NCBI GenBank assembly: GCA_009777845.1
Contig: WRLD01000029.1
Coordinates: 1-37,630 of the forward strand
Length of the DNA: 37,630 bases
Direction of reading: 5' to 3'
Source: Defluviitaleaceae bacterium
GTDB taxonomy: Bacteria; Bacillota; Clostridia; Lachnospirales; WQUN01
Positions within the stretch are counted from its first letter, which is position 1. The number at the start of each line of letters is the position of its first letter. The notes under the pieces were generated by a model. That model had not been told where the DNA came from. It worked only from the letters and a program-made list of their open reading frames with translations, and searched no databases. A program made the translations under genes and the position numbers. Shown one piece after another: positions 24,470 to 32,370 of this stretch.

Positions 24470-25195
24470 TCAACCCACCCGCAAAAACCATTCCTTCCTA
24501 TCCCTATCCACAAGAACCACCGTATCCTCATCAGCCCATTTTATTTCCCCCAAATAGGGCGTATAGAACCACTCGTCGGGTCTGCCAGATGCTACAATTT
24601 CCCTTTTTATCTCGGCTCCAGACTTATCCGTTAGAACAATGGAAATATCAACCTGCTTAACCCCGTGCATGATATGAAGCTGGGCGGTGTATTTCTTTCT
24701 CGGGCATCTTGCCTTTTTATTCCAGAACCATTCGTTTACATATCCCAATTCCTTTACTCGTGCATACACTTCCTCAAGCGGCTCTATCTCCCAATTTAGA
24801 CATCTGGCAGTTTTTCTAAGCCCTGTCATAAGCAATTCTAGGGTCATGGCCTTTTTGTCATAGTCGTTAAGGCTAACAAAATCATCATGGTTAAATTGTA
24901 TTCTGACCTCATATAAACCGTCCAAGTGAAAAACCCTATCGTTCGGTATATGCGGAACACAATGTATGATTAGCTTTCTACAGCCGTTGATTTTTGTCCG
25001 CCCAATCAGCCTACTGAATAAAGCGCATACACACCTTGTTTGCACGTCAAAATCAAATGCTTTCTGTTTCCAATGCGCCTTATAGTCCTGCTGAGTTGCC
25101 GTTTTTTTATCGCAACCCTGCAAATTCATAACGGATTCGACATATTCCTCGTTTTCGACGTACTCCAAATGAAACCCCAAATCGACAAACCGCAT
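24470..25195 (-). CDS. Hypothetical protein
   Basis: 241 residues, no signal peptide or membrane segment. I do not recognise the family. It is rich in charged and aromatic residues; features are CDKKTATQQDYKAHWKQKAF, RKLIIHCVPHIPNDRVFHLD, KKARCPRKKYTAQLHIMHG and the C-terminus VVLVDRDRKEWFLRVG. It has eight Cys in no obvious metal pattern. ATG 25195 has AAGGGGG about 12 bases upstream. The gene lies alone between family B repeats, between direct copies of a terminator segment (24061 and 25222) and inside inverted repeat F. This isolation suggests an acquired gene; a soluble cytoplasmic protein, possibly immunity-like, is only a guess. Confidence 0.7.
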   Translation of the reverse strand: MRFVDLGFHLEYVENEEYVESVMNLQGCDKKTATQQDYKAHWKQKAFDFDVQTRCVCALFSRLIGRTKINGCRKLIIHCVPHIPNDRVFHLDGLYEVRIQFNHDDFVSLNDYDKKAMTLELLMTGLRKTARCLNWEIEPLEEVYARVKELGYVNEWFWNKKARCPRKKYTAQLHIMHGVKQVDISIVLTDKSGAEIKREIVASGRPDEWFYTPYLGEIKWADEDTVVLVDRDRKEWFLRVG

Positions 25196-25221
25196 TAACG
25201 CACAGCCCCCTTGTCAAATCG

Positions 25222-25300
25222 CTTTCACTCGTTTTTTTTGTTATGGGAACACGGATTTAAAAGAAATGGAACGCGGATTTTCGCGGATTTAACGGATTTT
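25222..25300. repeat. Direct copy of the 24061-24150 segment
   Basis: CTTTCACTCG, a T run, GTTATGGGAACA, then ATTTAAAAGAAATGGAACGC match the segment after the terminator at 24061 apart from a short indel. The two copies flank the orphan gene. Confidence 0.65.
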
Positions 25301-25350
25301 CGCGGATTCTTTCTTGCGATAACAAACAACGATGGAACACGGATTTAAAT
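25250..25350. repeat. Family B repeats, forward
   Basis: ACGCGGATTTTCGCGGATTT, then AACGGATTTTCGCGGATTC and a shorter ACACGGATTTAAATATTGCG. Confidence 0.6.
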
Positions 25351-25383
25351 ATTGCGTTTGTTGTGGGGATTTGTAGGTTTTTT

Positions 25384-25551
25384 GTAGGGGACGGATTTAT
25401 CCGTCCCGAGGTACGCACGTTCGTCAATTCGAGGCAGGTAACGTCCATTAAGCAGGCAGTAAGGTATTGTCTAAGTGGTTTTCTTAGACAATACCGCACG
25501 CCGACCAACGCAGAGCGAGGTAACCTCGGGACGGATAAATCCGTCCCCTAC
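25384..25551. repeat. Family C repeat, copy 5, with nested module D
   Basis: 168 bp, same orientation as copies 1 and 4, ends GTAGGGGACGG and its complement. Module D is inserted at the same base as in copy 3, next to CCATTAA, with AA repeated on both sides. The C+D composite therefore spread as a unit. Confidence 0.87.
25452..25506. repeat. 55-bp module D, copy 4
   Basis: Hairpin GGTATTGTCTAAG / CTTAGACAATACC, a perfect 13 bp, loop TGGTTTT. It is bounded by GCAGGCAGTAA on the left and CGCACGCCGACC on the right. Confidence 0.87.
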
Positions 25552-25561
25552 AAAAACCGCT

Positions 25562-25715
25562 ACCGTGTATTTTCCCACGAGCCAATCCGCCAAATCCGTG
25601 CAAATCCGTTAAATCCGTGTTCCGATACCTTTAATTTACATGGATAAAAGTTGTATTCCATTGTCGTTAATTCACACGGACAAAATCCACAAAAATCCGC
25701 GTTCCATGCCCTTAA
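25562..25715. repeat. Family B repeats, reverse
   Basis: AATCCGCCAAATCCGTGCAA then ATCCGTTAAATCCGTG (about 25582-25620) and AAATCCACAAAAATCCGCG near 25685. Together with 25250-25350 it flanks C copy 5 as an inverted pair. Confidence 0.65.
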
Positions 25716-25725
25716 ATTCCGCCCT

Positions 25726-25784
25726 AAAGGCTCGTGACGACATTCCCACCAAGGGAAAGTCGGAGAAAAGGGGCAACGCCCCTA
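25726..25784 (-). terminator. Repeat F, right copy (terminator-like)
   Basis: Inverted copy of 23945-24001. On the minus strand it begins at the stop codon of the macroglobulin gene with GGGGC GTT GCCCC and TTTT, so it would end that transcript. Confidence 0.7.
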
Positions 25785-28700
25785 TTCTATAGTCACCACC
25801 AAATCCCCACCAACAACCATATACTCCCTAGCCCCCTTACTCTGCACAACCGTACCCTCTGCCTTAAACGTCCCAGGGTTTATCACTCTCGCATAATAAT
25901 AATACGTCCTAGTCCGCTCGCTGTCCCTCCTACTACCACTATTATGGTCGAAGAACGTCACTCGCTGTCCCTCGGTAGTCACGAAGGCGTGTCTGCCTTG
26001 GCGGTTGTTGTCGAACCGTGCGGAGTTGGCTACGTGTACAAGCCCTGCGGGCAGGAAGTCGGTGATTTCGTACGTGCCGCTCAAATCGGTGGCGGAATAA
26101 TCTACGGTGATTTCCACGCGTACCAGTTCGTCCTGTGCAAAGGTCGTGGTGCTTTCGCTTCCGCGCAGGTATCGGCGCGTAATCGTGATGTCGTTCTCTA
26201 CAGGGTCGATTTCTTCCAACGGCTTACGCACAATGGAAACCGCTCCCACATCGCCTGTCACAGACGTTAGCTTAAATTCGCCTATGCTCTGTGCAGGAAT
26301 ACGCAGCGTAAACGAACCGCCGCGGCGTAGCTCGCGCGTTACCGTTTCGCCAAACAAGGTGTACGTTATGGCGGCTTGGGAATCGGCGTAGTTGTTGATT
26401 TCCGCAGAGATAAATAACAAACGCTCGATATTAAGCAATAAATGGTCGTGGCGGTTGCCGTCACGAGGCTGTGCCTCCCTCACGCGGTTGGTCGTGGCGT
26501 AATTGTGAAGCCCTATAGCCTCGGGCATAGCCAAGCGCGCCGCAAGCAACGCCGTAACAGACGTAGCGTCAACGATTTTTAGGTTGTCCGTGCCGTCATT
26601 TACGCGGTACATCGGCGCGATTTCCTGTATGCTCGGGGCAATCCTTTGGGTGTACAAATTACGTGCGGTCTGCACCTCGCCTATTTCCGCGAACGCAAGC
26701 GCGAGATACGCCGTATTCCTAAGCGATAGGTTTTCCAATTTCGCATAATCCTGCAACGTCAGCAGAACAGGCTCGTTTAGCATAGCCAGCCCATACAACG
26801 CAAGCATTTTGTTGTCGGTGGCGGAGGTGTCGTACACGGTCTGCAAATAACGGCGTAACGCCATTACGTTCACCTCGTCCTTGACAAACGGCATAAGCAT
26901 GACAGTGACCTCCAGCTCGGAGCTGGAGTACGGCAAAATAGCGATTCCGCCGTCCTGTGTCTGGTAATTGTTGATGTCAAGACTGCCGCCGCCGCCGTAG
27001 ATATGCGAGTCGGGGAAATGCTCCCGAATAAGCGCGGTGGCCTCGCGTTTCGCGACAAGAGCCTCTAGCCTATCGCCGCTCCACCACGTATTACGCAGGC
27101 TGTATAAGCTACTCAAAAACTGGCCGCGCCCTTGGTCGGTAAACGTGATATTGGTAAGACCGCCGCTGTTTACGTCAAACACCGTCTGCGGCGAAACCTC
27201 GTAGAAAATAGCGTTTTCTATCAAGCGGTGCGAGCTTACGACTTGGTACTCGTGCTTTAACGCGTCGTCAAAGCCTGCCACTACCGCGCGTATAATAATC
27301 GCGCCCGAGCCTTCCTCGTTCAGCTCCCATAAGGGAATATTTACACGCTCAAACGCGCTTCCGCTTGCCCTGCGAATATCCAACGGTTCGTCCTCACGCC
27401 ATACGGTAAATTCTACCTGCTCGCCGCCCACTAGACTTGTGCCGTAAGCGTTTACGCCAAGCGTAGGCGTATCGCCCACCAAGAATGTCCTGTTAAGCGC
27501 GTGGTGCAGGAACATAGGCATGGTTACGCGTACTGGCTGTACTATATTTCCTGCGTACAAATCGTTACTTATACCAGAAGCGGTAGCGCGCCATGACGTG
27601 ATATTGTCTGGCAATGGGAACGACAACACCGCACTGCCGCTCGAATCTGTGCGGACACTCGCGAATATAGCGGTATCCTCAAAGCGTTCGCGTATGCGCG
27701 TGTTTCCGCCGCGGTCGCCGCCGCTTTCTTCCTCCGCCATGTCCATTGACACTTCTGCCATCAGCCTATTTCTAGCCATTTGGGGGGCAGGTGCGCCCAT
27801 AGCACTATCTGTTGACATAGCTACCATACCGTCCATGTCCTCTATACCGTCACTCACATACGTTAAATGCGTTGCCATACTTAGCCGCAAATTGTCGCTA
27901 ACATTGCCGTAAAGCATGGCGAGCGTGTCCACCTCGTAATTCATAAGCGCGAACAACGCCTCGTCTACTAGGCTGATATTTACGTTGGCGGCCTTTGGGT
28001 TGCCGTCCGTATCGGTTGTTTTTACTATAAAGCTAGGAATCTCACCAGGGCGGTAAACGTCCTTGTCGGTGGTTATGCTTATTACTAGCTCGCGGTTGGT
28101 CGGATTGTATCGCAGGCGTTGCGACATTTGACCGCCAGAGTTGTACACATGTCCGTTAAAATGGTACGCGTAAACAGTCGCGTTAGGCACATGCTCCTCA
28201 CCAAAAACCATGTCTAGCGTGTTCTTGCCGATATGGTACGACAGTATGCCGTTCTGCACTACCACAAACAGGAAATTGCCCTGCTCCAAAGGCTCTGCGC
28301 CGCGCATTATGGTAAGCTCTACATTGTCGCCTATGTCGTAGCCCTCGCGCTCTGCGCCGTAGAGGTATAGGCGGTTGTTTCCTGCTTCACGATAAAAACT
28401 GGAATAATCGCGCCCGATATAGACATTGTGCCTAATCGTACGCCCATTGCCGTCGATGACGGTAAGGCGCGCTTCATAGGTTCTTCTTTCCGTGTTCGGT
28501 ATTTCAAAATCCCGCGTAGCTACGCCGTCCGCGTTGGTAGTAATTTCAAAGGACTGTAGCTTGTTTTCGCGCCTTTCGTGGCGATACCTCGGCACGGTTT
28601 GCCTTGTTATATGGTCGTAAAATTCGCCGTCCTGTACTCGTTCCCAGTAAATTTCAAAAATGTCGGCATTTACCTTTTTGTTCGCCGTAGGCTCGCTCAA

Positions 28701-31061
28701 ATAGTCGCTCCAATGCTCGGACGTGCCGTCATTTAGGCGGTCTAGCGTTATATCGTTTATTTCTACGGTAAGTGTGGCGTTCTTTTCTATGCGGGTAGCT
28801 CGCGGGCGGACGGCTATATCGTTCACAAACACGCGTACCGAGGCTTGCTCGTACGTCCAGCCGATTTCGGGCAAAGTAGCCTCTGCCGAAAAGCTATACG
28901 AACGCTCGCCCTGTATGTCCGCACGGTCTGCGACTGGTCTTTGCGTAATTTCCACTACGCCCTCTAGGTTTGTTTTTTCGCGGCTATTGACGTTCGGCGA
29001 TAAGCCCCAGCCTGAGCTGTTGTAAGAAATATCCAAATCTGGCACTGGCGTACCCTCAAAAAATTCCGTACGCGCCGTAAATGTTACCTCCTGTCCTGCG
29101 AAAATTGCCTTGGTGTCGGCGGAAACAGTTAGCTGATACGGCGGCTTTACATAGTCCATTACCGTAAAATACACGGAATTGAGCCGAATATCGCCGTGAT
29201 AAATTAGCAGCTCGTACGAGCCAGGGTCTATATTCGGCAGGCGTAGCTCGCCCGAATACGCGCCGTTTTGCACAGAAATATTCTGCGTGTGCAGGGTGTC
29301 GTTTTCTGTCGCGCCTGGTCGCATCCACCATGCCGTTTCTTTCAACACGGCGGTGACATGCGATATGCTTTCGTCCGCGGCGCGGTTTTGTACAAAGCCC
29401 CACAGCGACACTGTATCACTGCGTTGGAACAAGGTACGGTCTAGCTGTAACGCCGTCCAGTACGTATTGTGCGCGGAAATATTGTTATAGATTGGCGGCA
29501 TTATGCTTCTCGCCATAGGCATATCGTAGCTGACCTCGTAGTCGTCATAGTAGCCCCAGCCGCCCCAAAAGCTCTGAAAATAGCCGTTTATTATAAACAC
29601 AACGCCCTCTAACGCGCCAGCGGACACGATTAGGTGATTGCCTGCTTCGAGCTTGTGTTCCAGTACGGCTATGCCGTATTCTGTCGATTCTACGGTGGTT
29701 TCGGACACTGGCTCATATACGCTTGCTTTTATGGGACTGCCTGTGTTCATGTCGTTTAGCCACAGTAGGGCTTTGTCGCTGTCGGCGATTATTTGCGTGG
29801 CTATGTCGGTTACTTGGATTACCACTTGCCCGTAGCGGTATTCCTCGGGGTTGTCGTCCGTGGTCGCCATTAGCAGGTAAAAGCCCTGCGGCAACGCTTC
29901 TGGCAGGGTGTACGTTTCCGCGCCCCACATACGCTCTGGGTCGCCCTGCCTTTCGGTGACGACCTCCGAGGAAATTTCTTCCATTTTAGAGGGGTCTATA
30001 TAAAATTCCTCGGAGGAAAAATGCGACCAGTATGGGAAATTTGCGGTCTTGTTTACCGCGTTTATTGCCTCGTCACGGTCAGCGAAGCGGTAGAGCGTCA
30101 TTGTTACAGCGGGGCGGCGGCGTTGGTTGCTGAAATTTAGCCAAAAGCCCACCTTCGGCTGTTCAAATGACGGAAATTCTACGTAGCGGTTGGAAAAATG
30201 CACGCGCGATTCCCATCTAGGATTATACGGCTTCCTGTCGGGTGCGGGCGCTGTTTCAAACGAAAAAGTCACCTCGCCCGCCGTTTCCGAAAAGCTCGGC
30301 AGCTTTACGCCGTCCTGTATGGTAACGGTGTAAATTTGGCTGTATGCAAGCGGCGTTTTTGGCGTGAAAATGGTAGTAGAGTCGCGATAAATAAAGTCGC
30401 CCTCTACATGCGGCGAAATCTTAAAGTAGTCTGAAATATTGACTTCCTCGCCAAAGGAAAAATTTACCTCTATGCCTGTGCGAACGGGGACGTTCGCCGA
30501 CTCGTTACGCGGCAGTGTAGACGTTATTTCAAACCGCACAGAGGTCTGAAACGCCCATGAAACCTCACGTCCGCTAGCGGAAGTAAGCCTAAAGACGTAC
30601 ACGCTGTTTGGCGCAAGCGGCACGGCTGGCGTTACGGTAAAGGTATTGTCGTCCTCGCGCGCTACGTCTGGCAGAGGTTGTCCGTCTATGGACACCTGCG
30701 GCGGCGCGGCGTAGCCGCTCGGCGTACGCAGGATAAACGCGCTTTCCGTGTCTATGCCAGTCAATCCAAACATGGTAGGCGCGAGCGTGTAGCCCTCTCG
30801 TGATTCCTGCGCGGATAGTAGCTCGTCTACGTCAAGGGGCGTAGATGTGGTCGTGGTGGAAAGGGTGGCGGCTATGGGTGGGGTGAAGGAGTGTTCGGCG
30901 AAGCCGTCTTTGGTTAGGGCGGCGGGTGGGGTGGCGTGGTCTGGGTTGGGGGGTTGTTGGTGGGTTGGGTCTTTTGGTGGGAGTGTGAAGATTAGTAGCA
31001 GTACGAGGGCTAGGAATAGCCCTGCGCCTGCTAGGGGGAGGGTTAGTGTGGTTTTTTTCAT
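25782..31061 (-). CDS. Alpha-2-macroglobulin family protein, thioester-less
   Basis: 1759 residues. Residues about 9-31 form a hydrophobic segment (LAGAGLFLALVLLLIF) without a lipobox, so the protein is probably anchored in the membrane with the rest outside. A Pro/Thr linker follows; residues about 177-255 resemble a Big_5 Ig-like domain (NESANVPVRTGIEVNFSF). Macroglobulin-type beta domains continue, including TTDKDVYRPGEIPSFIVKTT near 1000 and FEDTAIFASVRTDSSGSAV near 1130 (the domain pair around the bait region). The complement-like helical domain, about 1320-1520, starts RNTWWSGDRLEALVAKREA; no CxEQ thioester is present, as in YfaS-type proteins. Family members trap proteases near the cell envelope. 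There is no adjacent pbpC. ATG 31061 is preceded by AAAGAAAGG. Confidence 0.88.
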   Translation of the reverse strand: MKKTTLTLPLAGAGLFLALVLLLIFTLPPKDPTHQQPPNPDHATPPAALTKDGFAEHSFTPPIAATLSTTTTSTPLDVDELLSAQESREGYTLAPTMFGLTGIDTESAFILRTPSGYAAPPQVSIDGQPLPDVAREDDNTFTVTPAVPLAPNSVYVFRLTSASGREVSWAFQTSVRFEITSTLPRNESANVPVRTGIEVNFSFGEEVNISDYFKISPHVEGDFIYRDSTTIFTPKTPLAYSQIYTVTIQDGVKLPSFSETAGEVTFSFETAPAPDRKPYNPRWESRVHFSNRYVEFPSFEQPKVGFWLNFSNQRRRPAVTMTLYRFADRDEAINAVNKTANFPYWSHFSSEEFYIDPSKMEEISSEVVTERQGDPERMWGAETYTLPEALPQGFYLLMATTDDNPEEYRYGQVVIQVTDIATQIIADSDKALLWLNDMNTGSPIKASVYEPVSETTVESTEYGIAVLEHKLEAGNHLIVSAGALEGVVFIINGYFQSFWGGWGYYDDYEVSYDMPMARSIMPPIYNNISAHNTYWTALQLDRTLFQRSDTVSLWGFVQNRAADESISHVTAVLKETAWWMRPGATENDTLHTQNISVQNGAYSGELRLPNIDPGSYELLIYHGDIRLNSVYFTVMDYVKPPYQLTVSADTKAIFAGQEVTFTARTEFFEGTPVPDLDISYNSSGWGLSPNVNSREKTNLEGVVEITQRPVADRADIQGERSYSFSAEATLPEIGWTYEQASVRVFVNDIAVRPRATRIEKNATLTVEINDITLDRLNDGTSEHWSDYLSEPTANKKVNADIFEIYWERVQDGEFYDHITRQTVPRYRHERRENKLQSFEITTNADGVATRDFEIPNTERRTYEARLTVIDGNGRTIRHNVYIGRDYSSFYREAGNNRLYLYGAEREGYDIGDNVELTIMRGAEPLEQGNFLFVVVQNGILSYHIGKNTLDMVFGEEHVPNATVYAYHFNGHVYNSGGQMSQRLRYNPTNRELVISITTDKDVYRPGEIPSFIVKTTDTDGNPKAANVNISLVDEALFALMNYEVDTLAMLYGNVSDNLRLSMATHLTYVSDGIEDMDGMVAMSTDSAMGAPAPQMARNRLMAEVSMDMAEEESGGDRGGNTRIRERFEDTAIFASVRTDSSGSAVLSFPLPDNITSWRATASGISNDLYAGNIVQPVRVTMPMFLHHALNRTFLVGDTPTLGVNAYGTSLVGGEQVEFTVWREDEPLDIRRASGSAFERVNIPLWELNEEGSGAIIIRAVVAGFDDALKHEYQVVSSHRLIENAIFYEVSPQTVFDVNSGGLTNITFTDQGRGQFLSSLYSLRNTWWSGDRLEALVAKREATALIREHFPDSHIYGGGGSLDINNYQTQDGGIAILPYSSSELEVTVMLMPFVKDEVNVMALRRYLQTVYDTSATDNKMLALYGLAMLNEPVLLTLQDYAKLENLSLRNTAYLALAFAEIGEVQTARNLYTQRIAPSIQEIAPMYRVNDGTDNLKIVDATSVTALLAARLAMPEAIGLHNYATTNRVREAQPRDGNRHDHLLLNIERLLFISAEINNYADSQAAITYTLFGETVTRELRRGGSFTLRIPAQSIGEFKLTSVTGDVGAVSIVRKPLEEIDPVENDITITRRYLRGSESTTTFAQDELVRVEITVDYSATDLSGTYEITDFLPAGLVHVANSARFDNNRQGRHAFVTTEGQRVTFFDHNSGSRRDSERTRTYYYYARVINPGTFKAEGTVVQSKGAREYMVVGGDLVVTIE

Positions 31062-31080
31062 GGTTGCACAACCTTTCTTT

Positions 31081-31102
31081 GGGTGGGTGGGTGGTGGGTG
31101 GG
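31081..31102 (+). other. Strong G-quadruplex motif in the macroglobulin leader
   Basis: GGGTGGGTGGGTGG followed by TGGGTGGG: five runs of three G with single-T or GGT spacers, 20 bases before the gene start, on the strand opposite to transcription (the template strand). Short-loop motifs of this type are known to fold very stably. Confidence 0.6.
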
Positions 31103-31253
31103 TGTGGTGTGGTGGATATGGTGTATAAAGTTTATAACTGTGGGGGTGGCGAAAACATTACAGGGTTTTTTTTATTTTGTGTGGAGTATAACATATTTAT
31201 TAGGGGGTATGTAAAATAAAATCAAGATTGACGTGCTTTCAAAAAATAAAAAC

Positions 31254-31283
31254 TTGACAATACTAGCCATGATGTTGTAAAAT
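31254..31283 (+). promoter_or_regulatory. Promoter of the tRNA-Gly pair
   Basis: TTGACA (31254-31259) and TAAAAT (31278-31283), spacing 18, with the first tRNA starting 26 bases later. The divergent region 31062-31309 also holds the macroglobulin leader; no second promoter could be assigned with confidence. Confidence 0.7.
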
Positions 31284-31309
31284 TACTGCCGTTGGTGTTT
31301 GTGAAACTC

Positions 31310-31380
31310 GCGGGTGTAGTTCAATGGTAGAACACAAGCCTTCCAAGCTTGATACGAGGGTTCGATTCCCTCTACCCGCT
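31310..31380 (+). tRNA. tRNA-Gly (anticodon TCC)
   Basis: Acceptor GCGGGTG/TACCCGC, D arm GTTC/GAAC, anticodon stem CAAGC/GCTTG with loop CTTCCAA (anticodon TCC), T arm GAGGG/CCCTC with loop TTCGATT. 71 bases, discriminator T, no encoded CCA. Confidence 0.97.
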
Positions 31381-31393
31381 TCACCACCTAGAT

Positions 31394-31465
31394 GCGCGAA
31401 TGGCTCAGTGGTAGAGCATCGCCTTGCCAAGGCGAGGGTCGCCAGTTCGAATCTGGTTTCGCGCT
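31394..31465 (+). tRNA. tRNA-Gly (anticodon GCC)
   Basis: Acceptor GCGCGAA/TTCGCGC, D arm GCTC/GAGC, anticodon stem TCGCC/GGCGA with loop TTGCCAA (anticodon GCC), T arm GCCAG/CTGGT with loop TTCGAAT. Co-transcribed with the preceding tRNA. Confidence 0.96.
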
Positions 31466-31472
31466 TTAACAA

Positions 31473-31517
31473 GCCCCTTGAAATTAGCATGATTGCTAAA
31501 CTTCGAGGGGTTTTTTT
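31473..31517 (+). terminator. Intrinsic terminator after the tRNA-Gly pair
   Basis: CCCCTTGAA pairs with TTCGAGGGG, extended inside by TTAGCA/TGCTAA, then seven T. The convergent kinase remnant reads into this hairpin: its last codons (KKPLEV) and stop derive from it. Confidence 0.88.
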
Positions 31518-32326
31518 ACAATATCGTTTACCCCCCCCGAGGTACAAATAGTATACCTTCCACATTCCAAAAAGTCCTCCGTGCGATACGTTTCTATAAT
31601 ATATCTACGCTCCCCGTCAAAGCGTACCGTAACAGACTTGGTATAATCCGAACCGCTAGGCACTTTCTCACTAACAATCAAACTAGCATTGACTTCTCTC
31701 ATAGTTTCAAAGGTAGTCATAAAGCCTATACCGTTACCGCCGTTATTCCCATAAGAAGTTACAGGCTTAGTTCCGAGCAACTCAAGCGTAGCTACATCAA
31801 ACGGAACACCGCTGTCGTAAACCGAAAATTCATAGCAATCCCCCGCCAGCCCAATAACTGCCAAAACGCTACGAAAAGCGTTGTCGCTTGCATTGAGTGC
31901 GATAAGCGCGTTTTGTAAATGGTCGCCTATCATTGTTTCTAGCTTGCTTTGCTCGATTACGTTCTCGACCATGAACGGAATACTGCCGCACACCTTGAGC
32001 TTAAAGTCAATGCTGTTGGCGGCAAAGCTAAGTGAAAATTCCTTGAATAAATTATCAAGCATTTGAATTTTTGTAGATGGCAGGCTGTTTTTTGCTTCAA
32101 GCTGTCCAATATCCGAATGATAATCCTGTGCCGCGCGTTTAACATCTTCTCGCAGTATCGCCCATTCCTCAATGTGTTCCGTGGGGCTGTCGGATATTAA
32201 AGCGGCGGAGCGTTCTAGGGTTGTTAGGCGGTGTTGGATTTTATGGTTTGCTACACGCAGGGCGTTGTTCTGTGTTTTTAGGTGATTGTTTTCGTCCTTT
32301 AGCTTAACAATTTCTAAGGGAGTCAC
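31496..32326 (-). CDS. AgrC-like sensor kinase, cytoplasmic part only
   Basis: 276 codons. The N-terminal coiled coil (LKDENNHLKTQNNALRVANH) leads into HKIQHRLTTLE, which carries His candidates for autophosphorylation. The C-terminal GHKL ATPase has an N-box-like GDHLQNALIALN, G1 DSGVPF and G2 GNGIGFMTTFETM. There is no transmembrane sensor domain, unlike typical AgrC-type kinases of about 430 residues. The only start is GTG 32326, inside the arm of a 13-bp hairpin, with an in-frame stop just upstream. The C-terminus runs into the tRNA terminator palindrome. It is probably truncated at the 5' end and altered at the 3' end; a soluble kinase cannot be excluded. No response regulator is adjacent. 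Confidence 0.65.
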   Translation of the reverse strand: MTPLEIVKLKDENNHLKTQNNALRVANHKIQHRLTTLERSAALISDSPTEHIEEWAILREDVKRAAQDYHSDIGQLEAKNSLPSTKIQMLDNLFKEFSLSFAANSIDFKLKVCGSIPFMVENVIEQSKLETMIGDHLQNALIALNASDNAFRSVLAVIGLAGDCYEFSVYDSGVPFDVATLELLGTKPVTSYGNNGGNGIGFMTTFETMREVNASLIVSEKVPSGSDYTKSVTVRFDGERRYIIETYRTEDFLECGRYTICTSGGVNDIVKKPLEV

Positions 32327-32358
32327 GCTCCCATAGCCCTACTGACTATGGGAGCGTG
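32324..32358. repeat. Perfect 13-bp hairpin at the kinase start
   Basis: CACGCTCCCATAG and CTATGGGAGCGTG flank a 9-base loop. It contains the GTG start of the kinase remnant and lies 12 bases after the stop codon of the sigma-like gene, so it may be a terminator lacking a T run or the scar of a rearrangement. Confidence 0.65.
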
Positions 32359-32370
32359 AATTGGTCGGGC

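Noticed and set aside
27040..27110. Thioester motif expected in the macroglobulin helical domain
   Set aside because: The aligned stretch reads RNTWWSGDRLEALVAKRE; no CxEQ is present there.
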